In this document: positions 25,772 through 34,650 of the stretch, piece after piece
Position numbering within the stretch: the stretch's first letter is position 1
How the letters are laid out: each line of letters opens with the position of its first letter
Origin: CAYYYG01 sp964490875
Lineage (GTDB): Bacteria > Patescibacteriota > Microgenomatia > UBA1406 > GWC2-37-13
NCBI GenBank assembly: GCA_964490875.1
Contig: CAZBEF010000008.1
Span: 1 to 64,000 of the forward strand
DNA: 64,000 nt
Reading direction: 5' to 3'
Made by a program: the position numbers and the translations under genes
The notes under the pieces: generated by a model
Told to the model about the DNA's origin: nothing
The model's database searches: none
The model's input: the letters and a program-made list of their open reading frames with translations, nothing else

Positions 25772-28438
25772 ATGTGTGGAATAGCAGGGTTTTACGGATT
25801 CAAAAATGAGGAGCTGATAAAAAAATTTTCGAAACAATTAAAACACCGCGGACCGGATGGCGAAGGTTTTTACAAGCACGATGATGTGACTTTGCTTATC
25901 CGCCGGCTGGCCATAATTGATGTCAAAGGCGGCGATCAGCCGATTTATAACGAAGATAAATCTGTTGTCGTAGTTTATAACGGTGAAATCTACAATTATC
26001 GTGAACTGCGTGCCGAGCTTGAAGCAAAAGGCCATACATTTAAAACTCATGCCGATACAGAAGTCATTGTCCATGGTTATGAAGAATATGGTGAAGGATG
26101 CTTTGATAAGTTCAATGGAATGTTTGGGGTGGCACTCTACGATAGTAAAGCGAAGAAGTTGATTCTTGCCCGGGATCATTTTGGTATAAAGCCTTTATAT
26201 TTTACTTTCATTTCTGATCCCAATAAAAAAGACGTTCAGCTTATATTTTCTTCTGAAATTAAACCGATTTTTTTCAGCGGTCTGATAAATAAAAAACCGA
26301 ATGAAAAAATTTTGTATCGATATCTTAAGTACCGTGTTCATGATGATACGGAAGAAACTTTTTTTGATGGAATTAACCGTCTTATGCCTGGCGAAATGAT
26401 GGTTGTCAAAAATGGAGTTGCCAAACGGTCTTATTTCTCCAATCTAAAAGAAGAGCTTATCCAATTATCAAAACAGAAAACTTCAGCGTTTAACCCGGAA
26501 ATGGTTGCTGAGTTTAAATTGAAACTGCAGGAGGCAATCCGGCGCCGTCTTATAGCCGAAGTGCCGGTGGGCACCTGTCTTTCGGGCGGGCTTGATTCTT
26601 CCACAGTAGTTGCTTCTGCAAATGCAATGCTTCAAGAAAAAGCCGCTGAGGCAGAATCATTGGGCGACAGGCAGAAAACATTTTCGGCGGTATTCCCTGG
26701 TTCTTCTAACGATGAAGAAAGCTATATCGATGAACTGATAAAGTCGGTGAAGAAGATTCAGCCATACAAAGTTCAGCCAAAACCGGAAGATTTTTTTAAA
26801 GATCTTGAAGATTTTATACAAACACAAGAAGAGCCGACTATAAGCACCGGGCCGTATGCACAGTATAAAGTGATGCAGACAGCACAGGGAAAAGTAACTG
26901 TTCTTTTAGACGGCCAGGGCGCCGACGAAATGCTGGCCGGATATCTTCCCTATTATTTTGTCTATCTACGCCAACTTCGTCGACAAGGTCGATTTATCAC
27001 CTTCTTTAATGAAGTTATGCAGTCAAAAGATGTGGTAATGAAATATTTTTTCAGAAGCAGGCGTGCAAAATCAGATTCTTTCACCAATATTAATGTAATG
27101 ATGAATAATGAGTTTGCATCGCAGTTTAAAAAAGAAACGTTTAAAGTTGAAGGAAGAAATCTGAAGCAGCGCTTGATAGAAGATATTTTTCATAACAGTC
27201 TGCAGTCTCTTCTGCGATATGAAGATAGAAATAGCATGCGGTTTTCTATAGAAGGGCGTGTACCATTTCTGGATTTCAATCTTGTCCGGTATATTTTTTC
27301 TTTGCCGGATGAAGCAATCATTAGCAAAGGATGGAATAAAAATATTCTCCGTCTTGCGGTGAAAGGTTTGCTGCCGGAAAGAATTCAATTAAGGCGGAAT
27401 AAGATCGGATTTACGACACCTGAGAATGAGTGGTTTACCCGAATGAAAAATCGGATTTACTCTATTTTTCTCAGTGAATCATTTGCAACGAGAAAGTATT
27501 TTAATCAGGCAGCAGTGGTGAAAGGATTTTTACGATATATCGAAGGAAAGAATGATGATACGCTGCTGTTCTGGAGAATTCTGAATGTTGAAATGTGGCT
27601 TCGGGCCTTTTTTGATCCGCCCAAGAAAACTGTATCAGAAGAAAAACAGGGTGTGATTAAAACAAATGAAATTGTAATTAATGAAGGAAAACAGGTAAAA
27701 ATTGAAGTAGAAAAACAACCATATCTTCGCTTTCCTATTCGGACAGATGTATTCAAAAAAGGCGATGATGTTACCCAAAGAATCTCAAAATATACTATCG
27801 AAGGAATTCATGCGATTAGTCGCAATCCAAAATTTAACAAAGTGTTGAAAAATCATTGGTTTGTGGCAATTTCAGAAAAAGTTGTGGCTATTTCGCAAGG
27901 AAGATCGTACTTTATCTGGGATATTAAGCCGAGTTTTATCGCCAGCACCTTGTCGAAGTATGTCACCAGAACGCCATATGGAATTGGGCTGGGGAGCCCA
28001 TGGACAATGCAACTTGCTATTAAAGAAGTCGGCCTGATCCGGATTTTACTTGCTGCATTTGTTGCGGCGCTTACCAAACCGCTCAGAATTAAAGGCGCTT
28101 TCTATTTTATCGCCGGCCGCGCGGCAGCTTCTATAGACGGGCCGACAGAGTATTCGCTGTATCCTTCTAATGTTTCGGCAAAGCTTGGTCCGAAGAATCC
28201 AAAGGGTGTGGCCAAGCAGATTCATAAGAATTTGCTTGAAAAGCTTCCGAAAACACGCGCAAATACATTCCAGGGAGTGGTTATTATTGATGCGAATGAT
28301 ATCGGACAAACTGTTTTGGGAAATACTACCGGGATAAAGAATAAGAAAGTAGAGCAGATGTTTAAGGATAATCCGATGGGCCAGGGAAGCGAGCAGACTC
28401 CGGTTGTAATTGTTTTTGAAGAATCAAAAAATAGATAA
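25772..28438 (+). CDS. asnB: Asparagine synthetase (glutamine-hydrolysing) fused to an F420-0:gamma-glutamyl ligase-like domain
   Basis: In this 888-residue protein, residues 1-220 are the class II glutaminase with Cys2 as nucleophile (MCGIAGFYG), RRLAIID, YNGEIYNY and DTEVIVHGYE. Residues 240-615 are the ATP-pyrophosphatase synthetase domain with SGGLDSS (271-277), the LDGQGADEMLAGY segment near 379-391 and SIEGRVPFLD. After a charged linker (616-648), residues about 649-885 resemble CofE-type ligases: RTDVFKKGDDV, the AISEKVVAISQGR strand-loop (699-711), SIDGPTEYSLYPSN (787-800), and GVVIIDANDIGQTVLGNTTG (835-854). AsnB makes asparagine, or amidates wall precursors, from glutamine. The fused part suggests an amide/peptide-bond step. 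It is preceded by an inverted-repeat element and not obviously in an operon. Confidence 0.9.
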   Translation: MCGIAGFYGFKNEELIKKFSKQLKHRGPDGEGFYKHDDVTLLIRRLAIIDVKGGDQPIYNEDKSVVVVYNGEIYNYRELRAELEAKGHTFKTHADTEVIVHGYEEYGEGCFDKFNGMFGVALYDSKAKKLILARDHFGIKPLYFTFISDPNKKDVQLIFSSEIKPIFFSGLINKKPNEKILYRYLKYRVHDDTEETFFDGINRLMPGEMMVVKNGVAKRSYFSNLKEELIQLSKQKTSAFNPEMVAEFKLKLQEAIRRRLIAEVPVGTCLSGGLDSSTVVASANAMLQEKAAEAESLGDRQKTFSAVFPGSSNDEESYIDELIKSVKKIQPYKVQPKPEDFFKDLEDFIQTQEEPTISTGPYAQYKVMQTAQGKVTVLLDGQGADEMLAGYLPYYFVYLRQLRRQGRFITFFNEVMQSKDVVMKYFFRSRRAKSDSFTNINVMMNNEFASQFKKETFKVEGRNLKQRLIEDIFHNSLQSLLRYEDRNSMRFSIEGRVPFLDFNLVRYIFSLPDEAIISKGWNKNILRLAVKGLLPERIQLRRNKIGFTTPENEWFTRMKNRIYSIFLSESFATRKYFNQAAVVKGFLRYIEGKNDDTLLFWRILNVEMWLRAFFDPPKKTVSEEKQGVIKTNEIVINEGKQVKIEVEKQPYLRFPIRTDVFKKGDDVTQRISKYTIEGIHAISRNPKFNKVLKNHWFVAISEKVVAISQGRSYFIWDIKPSFIASTLSKYVTRTPYGIGLGSPWTMQLAIKEVGLIRILLAAFVAALTKPLRIKGAFYFIAGRAAASIDGPTEYSLYPSNVSAKLGPKNPKGVAKQIHKNLLEKLPKTRANTFQGVVIIDANDIGQTVLGNTTGIKNKKVEQMFKDNPMGQGSEQTPVVIVFEESKNR

Positions 28439-28454
28439 CTTCATTTTTTTTAAT

Positions 28455-28587
28455 CGTCATCCCGAGCGATTAGCGAGGGATCCCATTAATACAGGCCCAC
28501 GGTTATAGCACTCGTGACATTACAGCCTTCGGATTATTGGTAAAGGGATTGCCGCGTCGCTCATCATACTCGCTCCTCGCAATGACG
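28455..28587 (+). repeat. 133-bp palindromic-ended repeat, copy 1 (chimeric arms)
   Basis: The element starts CGTCATCCCGAGCG and ends TCGCAATGACG. Its non-palindromic core (about 28500-28555) matches the reverse complement of the core of the 133-bp element at 44054-44186 with only scattered differences. The left arm follows the GTCATCC/GGATCC subtype and the right arm the GTCATTGCGAG/GGCAATCC subtype, so this copy is a hybrid. Confidence 0.85.
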
Positions 28588-28642
28588 TTATACTTCAATA
28601 ATTATTTTTTGAAAATTTATTTCAATTACAGTATTCTAAAGT

Positions 28643-28885
28643 ATGGACTGGTTTTATTATGTAATGGGGAAAATATTTATTTGGGGTTTGTTTATTCTCA
28701 TTATCGGAGGGATTGGGTATTATTTGGGATTTAATCATGCCAATCTCCCTGTTCTGAAAGATTTTTCTATTGTTCGCAACGAGGAGTTGAAGCGGCCGAT
28801 TCCCAAAAAAATTGAGAAAAAAGAAATTATGAAAGATACAAAAGAGTCTTCTAAGTCTGCTTCGATAAGTGCCACCCCCAATTAA
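28643..28885 (+). CDS. Small single-pass membrane protein of unknown function
   Basis: This is an 80-residue protein. Residues about 8-28 are a hydrophobic helix (KIFIWGLFILIIGGIGYYLGF in part), followed by a Lys/Glu-rich polar tail (about 50-72) that ends in Ser-rich sequence. It lies 28 bp upstream of the cyclophilin gene on the same strand. No family is recognised. Coding is supported by the hydrophobic/charged layout and the tight spacing. Confidence 0.6.
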   Translation: MDWFYYVMGKIFIWGLFILIIGGIGYYLGFNHANLPVLKDFSIVRNEELKRPIPKKIEKKEIMKDTKESSKSASISATPN

Positions 28886-28912
28886 AAATAATTTTTGTAT
28901 AATGGTTAGATT

Positions 28913-29548
28913 ATGAAAAATTTACACGTTATAATTGCATTTTTCGCCGTTATAATTTTGTTAGGATATTTGTACGTTACTTCGGGGACTGCTCAAAAAT
29001 CTCAGTCCGAAACGAAGGGCGCGCAAGCTGTTAAAAATAAATCCAATCCACCACCTATGAATATCGATAAAACAAAAACCTACACCGCAGTATTAAAAAC
29101 AACCGAAGGAGATATAACGGTTCAGTTGAATGCTTCTAAAGTTCCTGTGACCGTAAATAATTTCGTGACACTTGCAAAAAAAGGTTTTTATAACAACACA
29201 ATTTTTCACCGCGTCATAAAAGGATTCATGATTCAAGGCGGAGACCCAAAAGGCGACGGCACCGGCGGCCCGGGATATACTTTTGAGGACGAACCGTTTG
29301 ATGATGAATATAAAAGAGGAACAATAGCTATGGCCAATGCCGGACCAGATACAAATGGAAGCCAGTTCTTTATAATGCATCAGGATTACGATCTGCCTCC
29401 CAACTATACGATTTTCGGCAAAGTTGTGAGCGGTATAGAAGTGGTGGATAAGATCGCCGAAGCGCAGGTAAGTACCAGTGAAACCGGTGAAAAATCAAAA
29501 CCAGTAAATCCGGTAAAGGTTACATCTGTCGAAATCAGCGAGAAGTAA
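28913..29548 (+). CDS. Membrane-anchored cyclophilin-type peptidyl-prolyl isomerase
   Basis: This is a 211-residue protein. An N-terminal signal anchor (about 4-22, HVIIAFFAVIILLGYLYV) and a polar spacer are followed by a cyclophilin domain (about 62-210) with FHRVIKGFMIQGGDP, the catalytic Arg in FHR, MANAGPDTNGSQFFI, and FGKVVSGIEVVDKI. It should catalyse proline cis-trans isomerisation outside the cytoplasmic membrane and help secreted proteins fold. A TATAAT lies 9 nt before the ATG, suggesting a nearly leaderless transcript. It is convergent with a small minus-strand ORF beginning 2 nt after its stop. Confidence 0.93.
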   Translation: MKNLHVIIAFFAVIILLGYLYVTSGTAQKSQSETKGAQAVKNKSNPPPMNIDKTKTYTAVLKTTEGDITVQLNASKVPVTVNNFVTLAKKGFYNNTIFHRVIKGFMIQGGDPKGDGTGGPGYTFEDEPFDDEYKRGTIAMANAGPDTNGSQFFIMHQDYDLPPNYTIFGKVVSGIEVVDKIAEAQVSTSETGEKSKPVNPVKVTSVEISEK

Positions 29549-29549
29549 T

Positions 29550-29711
29550 TTAATACATCCCCTGTCCGATCCCGCGGGCTATTAAATAGCCTATATATTC
29601 AATGAAGGTTTTGAGTATCAATAGTGCAAAGCCAATCATCACTAGTATTAATATTAGCGAACTTCTTAATTCGAGTCCTCGCAGTCTTGGTTTCTTCTGT
29701 TTCTTTTTCAT
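29550..29711 (-). CDS. Small membrane protein (53 residues), hypothetical
   Basis: The minus strand encodes a 53-residue protein starting at the ATG at 29709-29711: a Lys/Arg-rich N-terminus (MKKKQKKPRLRGLELRS), then a hydrophobic helix (about 18-37) and a short tail ending GQGMY. The layout fits the positive-inside rule for a single-pass protein. It ends 2 nt from the cyclophilin stop (convergent). No family is recognised, and no clear Shine-Dalgarno is present, which is normal in this window. Confidence 0.5.
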   Translation of the reverse strand: MKKKQKKPRLRGLELRSSLILILVMIGFALLILKTFIEYIGYLIARGIGQGMY

Positions 29712-29754
29712 TACTATCGATAATAGCATCTTTTAAAAAGTGTGTAAATTCTTC

Positions 29755-29783
29755 TTCACACCAAATCTCCTTCTGTGTATAAT
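29755..29783 (+). promoter_or_regulatory. gatC promoter, leaderless type
   Basis: -35 TTCACA (29755-29760), 17-bp spacer and -10 TATAAT (29778-29783). The ATG of gatC is only 6 nt beyond the -10, so transcription would start at about the start codon. A GTG at 29775 would lie inside the -10 and is not a sensible start. Confidence 0.62.
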
Positions 29784-29789
29784 ACAGGC

Positions 29790-30092
29790 ATGGCTAAAAA
29801 TACGGTATTATCAAAAGAGGAAATTCTTCATCTTGCAAAACTCGCAAATCTTTCTCTATCTGAAGATGAAATCAATAAATATACAAAACAGCTCACCGAA
29901 ACAATCGGATATGTAGAAAATTTATTAGAGCTAGATACTAGTAACGTGCCAGCAACTTCTTCACCAGCCCCGTTAGTAAACATTTTTTTTGAAGATGGAA
30001 CCGAGAATACAAGAGGATTATCTGCCGAGGAAGCAGTCGCGAATTCTAAAGAGAAAAAAGATAAGTATTTTAAAGTTGGAAGAATCATGTAA
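29790..30092 (+). CDS. gatC: Glutamyl/aspartyl-tRNA amidotransferase subunit C
   Basis: This 100-residue protein is typical GatC: LSKEEILHLAKLANLSLSEDEI at the N-terminus, then KQLTETIGYVENLLELDTSNVPAT, ending in KYFKVGRIM. GatC is the small belt that holds GatA and GatB together in the GatCAB complex, which converts Glu-tRNA(Gln) and/or Asp-tRNA(Asn) to the amidated forms. It opens a gatC-gatA-gatB operon, with a 3-bp gap to gatA. The start was chosen from the -10 position and homologue length. Confidence 0.95.
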   Translation: MAKNTVLSKEEILHLAKLANLSLSEDEINKYTKQLTETIGYVENLLELDTSNVPATSSPAPLVNIFFEDGTENTRGLSAEEAVANSKEKKDKYFKVGRIM

Positions 30093-30095
30093 TTT

Positions 30096-31466
30096 ATGAA
30101 TTTATTAGGAAAATCGGTTACGGAGTTGATTTCGTTAATTAAAGATAAGAAATTATCTTCCGCGGAAGTATACAGTTATTTTCAGAATAGAATAAAAAAA
30201 TATGACAATAAAATTGCTTCATATCTGACACTTGCATCTGAAACTAGTCAAACGGGTGTGCCGCTTGCTTTTAAAGATAATATTTCGACAAAAGGCCTAA
30301 GAACTACTGCATCTTCAAAAGTTCTTGATACGTATATTTCTCCTTACGATGCAACCATAGTTACTAATCTAAAAAACAAGGGCTTTGGAATCCTTGGCAA
30401 GACAAACATGGATGCCTGGGCTCATGGTGCATCTACTGAAACCTCGGATTATGGTACAACTAAAAATCCTTGGGATCACACCCGCTATCCAGGTGGTTCT
30501 TCGGGCGGATCGGCGGCTGCTGTTTCGGCATATCTTGCTCCCGGCGCTTTAGGAACAGATACCGGCGGATCGATCCGTCATCCGGCTGCTTGGTGCGGAG
30601 TGGTTGGGTTAAAGCCAACATACGGGAGATCTTCCAGATACGGTCTGATAGCGATGGGATCTTCGTTTGATTGTCCCGGTCCAATTACTACAAATGTAGA
30701 AGATAATGCCCTTATACTTCAGAATATGGCCGGTAAAGATAGTTTTGATGCGACAACTGCCGACAAAGCTGTTCCGGATTATCTTAAGGACATGAAAGAA
30801 AAAAGAAAATTAAAAATAGGTATGGCTGCCGAATATCTGAAAGGTGCAGATAAACAAATAGTAGAAGCTTTTGAGAAAACTGCAGAAGTTGTAAAAAAGA
30901 TGGGTCATCAGGTAAAGAATGTAACGTTATTATCTCCTCAATATTCTATTTCGGTATACACGATTCTTCAGCGCGCGGAAGTTTCATCGAATCTGGGCAG
31001 ATTTGATGGCATCCGGTATGCGAATGACAGATCGTATTTTGGTCAGGAAGCTAAACGGCGCATTATGCTGGGAACCTATACACTTTCTTACGGATATTAC
31101 GATGCGTATTATAAAAAAGGCCAGAAAGTGCGGACGCTTATCATAAATAATTTTCAGGAAGTATTTAACGATGTGGATCTTATCATCGGTCCGAACACTC
31201 CAGTAACTGCATTGAAAGTCGGCGAGTTTGAAAAGTATCCGTTTTTTGGTGAGCTTATGGATCAGCTGAATGAACCTGCGTCTGTCGCAGGAATTCCAGC
31301 TTTAAGTGTTCCTATAGGATTGGATAGCAACAATCTTCCGATTGGTATGCAGATTATGGGGAATTATTTTGATGAATCGACAATTTTCAACCTTGCATAT
31401 CAAATAGAGAAGGAAACAGATTTTTTTGGAGTTATTAAGAAAGGATTAGAGAAATATAAGGATTAG
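30096..31466 (+). CDS. gatA: Glutamyl/aspartyl-tRNA amidotransferase subunit A
   Basis: This 456-residue amidase-signature enzyme has a complete Ser-cisSer-Lys triad: K60 (LAFKDN), S135 in GGSSGGSA, and S159 in GTDTGGSIRHPA. Spacing matches characterised GatA proteins. It hydrolyses glutamine and passes ammonia to GatB. It is slightly shorter than the usual 480-490 residues, mainly at the termini. It follows gatC by 3 bp and is separated from gatB by an 85-bp gap holding a palindromic repeat. Confidence 0.96.
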   Translation: MNLLGKSVTELISLIKDKKLSSAEVYSYFQNRIKKYDNKIASYLTLASETSQTGVPLAFKDNISTKGLRTTASSKVLDTYISPYDATIVTNLKNKGFGILGKTNMDAWAHGASTETSDYGTTKNPWDHTRYPGGSSGGSAAAVSAYLAPGALGTDTGGSIRHPAAWCGVVGLKPTYGRSSRYGLIAMGSSFDCPGPITTNVEDNALILQNMAGKDSFDATTADKAVPDYLKDMKEKRKLKIGMAAEYLKGADKQIVEAFEKTAEVVKKMGHQVKNVTLLSPQYSISVYTILQRAEVSSNLGRFDGIRYANDRSYFGQEAKRRIMLGTYTLSYGYYDAYYKKGQKVRTLIINNFQEVFNDVDLIIGPNTPVTALKVGEFEKYPFFGELMDQLNEPASVAGIPALSVPIGLDSNNLPIGMQIMGNYFDESTIFNLAYQIEKETDFFGVIKKGLEKYKD

Positions 31467-31470
31467 CTTT

Positions 31471-31540
31471 GTCATCCTGAGCGATAAGCGAAGGATCCAG
31501 TCTCTTTATTCTGGATGCTTCGACTTCGCCTCAGCATGAC
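31471..31540. repeat. Palindromic intergenic repeat, GTCAT-type, copy 1 (gatA/gatB gap)
   Basis: A 70-bp element opens GTCATCCTGAGCGATAAGCG and closes CGCCTCAGCATGAC, with GGATCC and GGATGC inside. It can fold into a long hairpin. It shares arms with the copies at 41607, 42560, 47566 and 62241. Confidence 0.85.
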
Positions 31541-31551
31541 ATTTTAATAAT

Positions 31552-32892
31552 ATGGGAAAATATAAACCAGTAATCGGATTAGAGATACATGTAGAGTTGA
31601 AGACGAAGTCTAAAATGTTCTGCCAATGTTCGGCGGATTATTTTGGCAAGGCGCCGAATTCTCATGTGTGTCCTGTCTGTTTAGGACTACCTGGTGCTCT
31701 GCCTGTGCCAAACAAAACAGCCGTTGAATGGACAATTCTTATCGGCAAAGCCTTAAACTGCACAATCAACAAAATTTCTAAATTCGATAGAAAGCATTAT
31801 TTTTATCCCGACCTTCCAAAAGGCTATCAGATTTCCCAGTACGATGAACCGATTGCAGTCAAAGGATATTTGGAAATTAAAAGTCCGAAGTCCGAAGTCC
31901 GAAGGTTTGGTATCACAAGAGTTCATTTGGAAGAAGATACTGGTAAGTTGCTTCATCAGGACAAAAATACTCTCATCGATTTCAACAGATCAAGTGTTCC
32001 ATTGGTTGAAATCGTTACCGAGCCCGACTTCGACAATGCCGAAGATGTAAAACAATTTTTAGAAGAACTTCATACGATCATAACCTATCTTGATGTGTCC
32101 GACGCCGACATGGAGAAAGGCAGTATGAGGCTTGAGCCCAATATATCTGTCAAATTAATAACGGCTGAAGGTCTACCAAAATATAAAGTTGAAGTGAAAA
32201 ATATAAATTCATTCAATTTTGTGAAGAAAGCAGTTGAGTTCGAAGTAGAGCGTCAGACTGCAATTCTTGAAGAAGGAAAAACACCGGTTCAAGAGACGCG
32301 AGGATTCGACGAAAAGAAGAATAATACATACTCTCAGCGTTCTAAAGAAGAAGCTCATGATTACCGATATTTCCCAGAGCCCGACATTCCTCCGATGAAC
32401 TTTTCGGACGAATATCTTTCTGCAATACAGAAGAAGCTTCCCGAGCTTCCAAGTAAAAAAGTAGAACGCTATCTTTCGGATTTTAAAATAAAGTACGAAG
32501 ATGCGTTCATAATTACCCGTGATATATCTATGGCGCGCTATTTTGAAGAAGTAGTGTCCAAATTCAAACAACAGAAATCAGCATTGAAAGCAGATAACAT
32601 CGGACAGTTGCTCGTTAATTTCATCATCAATAAAAAAATTCCTGCGGATATTTCAACCGATGAATTTGTGAAGAAAGCGGCCGACCTCTTGAAACCAAAA
32701 GAGACAGATACCAACTTGCTGGCAAAAGTGATCGAAGCGGTAGTATCTGAAAATCCAAATGCGGTTGAAGATTATAAAAAGGGTAAACAGAATGCGGTTA
32801 TGTTTTTGGTCGGGCAGGTAATGCGGCAGATGAAAGGCAAAGCAGACGCTTCATTAGTACGAAATGAATTAATAAAAAAACTGTCTTCTTAA
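31552..32892 (+). CDS. gatB: Glutamyl/aspartyl-tRNA amidotransferase subunit B
   Basis: This 446-residue protein has the GatB kinase/amidase core: VIGLEIHVELKTKSKMFC, the zinc-type cysteines CQCSADYFG and CPVCLGLPGALP, YPDLPKGYQISQYDEP, HLEEDTGKLLH and RLEPNISV. The helical and YqeY-like tail is at about 300-446. It activates Glu-/Asp-tRNA with ATP and adds ammonia from GatA. It is a little short for the family (about 475). Residues 110-118 (KSPKSEVRR) are encoded by a tandem heptamer AAGTCCG and look like an inserted repeat just before the conserved GITRVHLEED strand. Confidence 0.95.
   Translation: MGKYKPVIGLEIHVELKTKSKMFCQCSADYFGKAPNSHVCPVCLGLPGALPVPNKTAVEWTILIGKALNCTINKISKFDRKHYFYPDLPKGYQISQYDEPIAVKGYLEIKSPKSEVRRFGITRVHLEEDTGKLLHQDKNTLIDFNRSSVPLVEIVTEPDFDNAEDVKQFLEELHTIITYLDVSDADMEKGSMRLEPNISVKLITAEGLPKYKVEVKNINSFNFVKKAVEFEVERQTAILEEGKTPVQETRGFDEKKNNTYSQRSKEEAHDYRYFPEPDIPPMNFSDEYLSAIQKKLPELPSKKVERYLSDFKIKYEDAFIITRDISMARYFEEVVSKFKQQKSALKADNIGQLLVNFIINKKIPADISTDEFVKKAADLLKPKETDTNLLAKVIEAVVSENPNAVEDYKKGKQNAVMFLVGQVMRQMKGKADASLVRNELIKKLSS
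31881..31904 (+). repeat. Tandem heptamer AAGTCCG inside gatB
   Basis: Three perfect copies of AAGTCCG (31881-31901) are followed by AAG. They are in frame within gatB. The same heptamer occurs five times in uvrB at 61386-61436. Confidence 0.88.
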
Positions 32893-32935
32893 AAACCACT
32901 TTAAAATTTGTTATTGCCATACTACAATGTGAATA

Positions 32936-34591
32936 ATGAACAAAAAGTCGTTCTTTCTTATCATTATTGCTGCGCTTAGTGTAGTTACATTTTGGAATCT
33001 TTCTGCTTCATCGTCTAAACGTGCTAAAGCACAAAGTGTAAGTTCTGCTCATTTACTGAATGTTGCCTTTACGCCGACAACTCAACCTATGAAGGTGGGT
33101 GATATTCAAACTGTTTCAATTTCGTTCTTACCACTTTTACAGACAGACAATATTCAGGCATTGTATTTAGCGCTATCATCTGATAATGGTTTGCAGATTC
33201 TAGATATTTCACAACCTAAAGATCAGTCTGGAGGTTCCATATATTATACGCAGTATATACAAGAGGTTAAGACTAATTCTGTTACCGTGGCATTTGATTT
33301 TACTAATAGCAATAATTCCAGCGCACCTCATGCAGTCTCATTTACCGTTAGGGTTAAAAAGACCGCTTCAACAGGATCGCAGTCATTAGTAGTAAATACT
33401 CAATTGAGCCAGATATATTATGGGTATGACCCAACAATGTATGACAGCCAGCAGTTTGATTGGGGAGAGGTGCGTAGTTTCACTGCGACTAACGATTTCA
33501 CAACTCCGACAGCAACACCAATTCCTACAACGGTACAATCTCCTACTCCTAATCCAACTATAATTTTATCAGCAATTCCTACTTCCATACCGGGAGCAAT
33601 CTGCCAGGAGTTATCTGCTCCGCAGAATCTGACACCAAGCGGCACTATATTTGTAACTGCTGAAGGGCAGAAAATATCCTGGGATCCGGTTGTCGGAGCA
33701 AAATTTTATGGTATTGAAATTTGGGAAGAAAGCAAAAATAAACCTACAGGCACCACAGGAATTCCATACACAAAGATTTTTACCTCCTCAACAACAGAAA
33801 CATTTTATATTTATAAACAGTTTGCACAAGATAAAAACTATCTCATTAAGGTATATGCTGTTGACGCGTGTAACAATGCATGGTCTCCATCACAGCAGAC
33901 AATTTCGGTATTAGGAGCAGCACCTACACTTACTCCTACCAATGTGCCGTATCCAAGCGCGACACCAACTCAAACAATTCCTGCAGTAACCATTAAAATG
34001 CGGTTACGACTGCAAGGAATGTATAGTAAGCCAACAAGAAACCCAAAAACAGCGAAGATATTTTTAGTTTGGGTTCGCAATGCAGATCGCGAAAATCCAA
34101 TTTATAAATGGGTCACAGCCACTTATGATCAGATAGGTTCTTGGTATATCAGCGACACATGGAATCTTGTGCCTGGCGACGGATATAAAGTATGGGTTAA
34201 AGGAGAAAAACATTTGCAGAGAAAAATTTGCGACGGAAAACCTTCTGATCAGGAATCAGGGTTTTACCATTGTTTTGATGAAACTGGACAGATTGTTATA
34301 CGGCCGGGTGAAAATTATTTAGACTTTTCGAATGTAATTATGTTTGCGGGTGATATTCCATTTAAAGGAGAAGGAGATGGTGTGTTAGATGCCTTCGATC
34401 TTTCGTATATCGCGACACATTTTGGAGATACAGCTACAGATATCGGTGATCTGAATTTTGACGGTATTACCGATTCTCAGGATTTTGGCATTGCAGTGAA
34501 TGCTATTCGGGTTCAGAAATATGATGAAACGTATCCATACAAGATTCATCCATTCTTCCGGCAGGTGCCGCTTCATCCTCAGTTCCCTTAG
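32936..34591 (+). CDS. Secreted multidomain protein with cohesin-like and dockerin-like modules
   Basis: In this 551-residue protein a signal sequence (about 5-32, ending KAQS) leads to a beta-sandwich resembling cohesin domains (about 38-180: VAFTPTTQPMKVGDIQTVSISF, SVTVAFDFTN). Then come a P/T linker (190-217), a fibronectin III-like domain (about 225-327) and a second P/T linker (329-350). A further beta domain (about 352-465) follows, and the C-terminus (472-525) has two EF-hand-like repeats (GDGVLDAFDLSYIATHFGD and GDLNFDGITDSQDFGIAV) as in type I dockerins. Such modules mediate calcium-dependent protein docking on cell surfaces. No catalytic domain is seen. It is monocistronic, with a -10-like TACAAT 7 nt before the ATG. 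Confidence 0.72.
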   Translation: MNKKSFFLIIIAALSVVTFWNLSASSSKRAKAQSVSSAHLLNVAFTPTTQPMKVGDIQTVSISFLPLLQTDNIQALYLALSSDNGLQILDISQPKDQSGGSIYYTQYIQEVKTNSVTVAFDFTNSNNSSAPHAVSFTVRVKKTASTGSQSLVVNTQLSQIYYGYDPTMYDSQQFDWGEVRSFTATNDFTTPTATPIPTTVQSPTPNPTIILSAIPTSIPGAICQELSAPQNLTPSGTIFVTAEGQKISWDPVVGAKFYGIEIWEESKNKPTGTTGIPYTKIFTSSTTETFYIYKQFAQDKNYLIKVYAVDACNNAWSPSQQTISVLGAAPTLTPTNVPYPSATPTQTIPAVTIKMRLRLQGMYSKPTRNPKTAKIFLVWVRNADRENPIYKWVTATYDQIGSWYISDTWNLVPGDGYKVWVKGEKHLQRKICDGKPSDQESGFYHCFDETGQIVIRPGENYLDFSNVIMFAGDIPFKGEGDGVLDAFDLSYIATHFGDTATDIGDLNFDGITDSQDFGIAVNAIRVQKYDETYPYKIHPFFRQVPLHPQFP

Positions 34592-34650
34592 TAAATTTGC
34601 ATTCCAATAATGAATTTATAAAGTGATTATCGTGTTACAATATTGTACGT

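Noticed and set aside
25772..28438. Two separate genes (asnB and a downstream ligase)
   Set aside because: The frame is continuous through the charged linker, with no stop, start signal or promoter between the parts.
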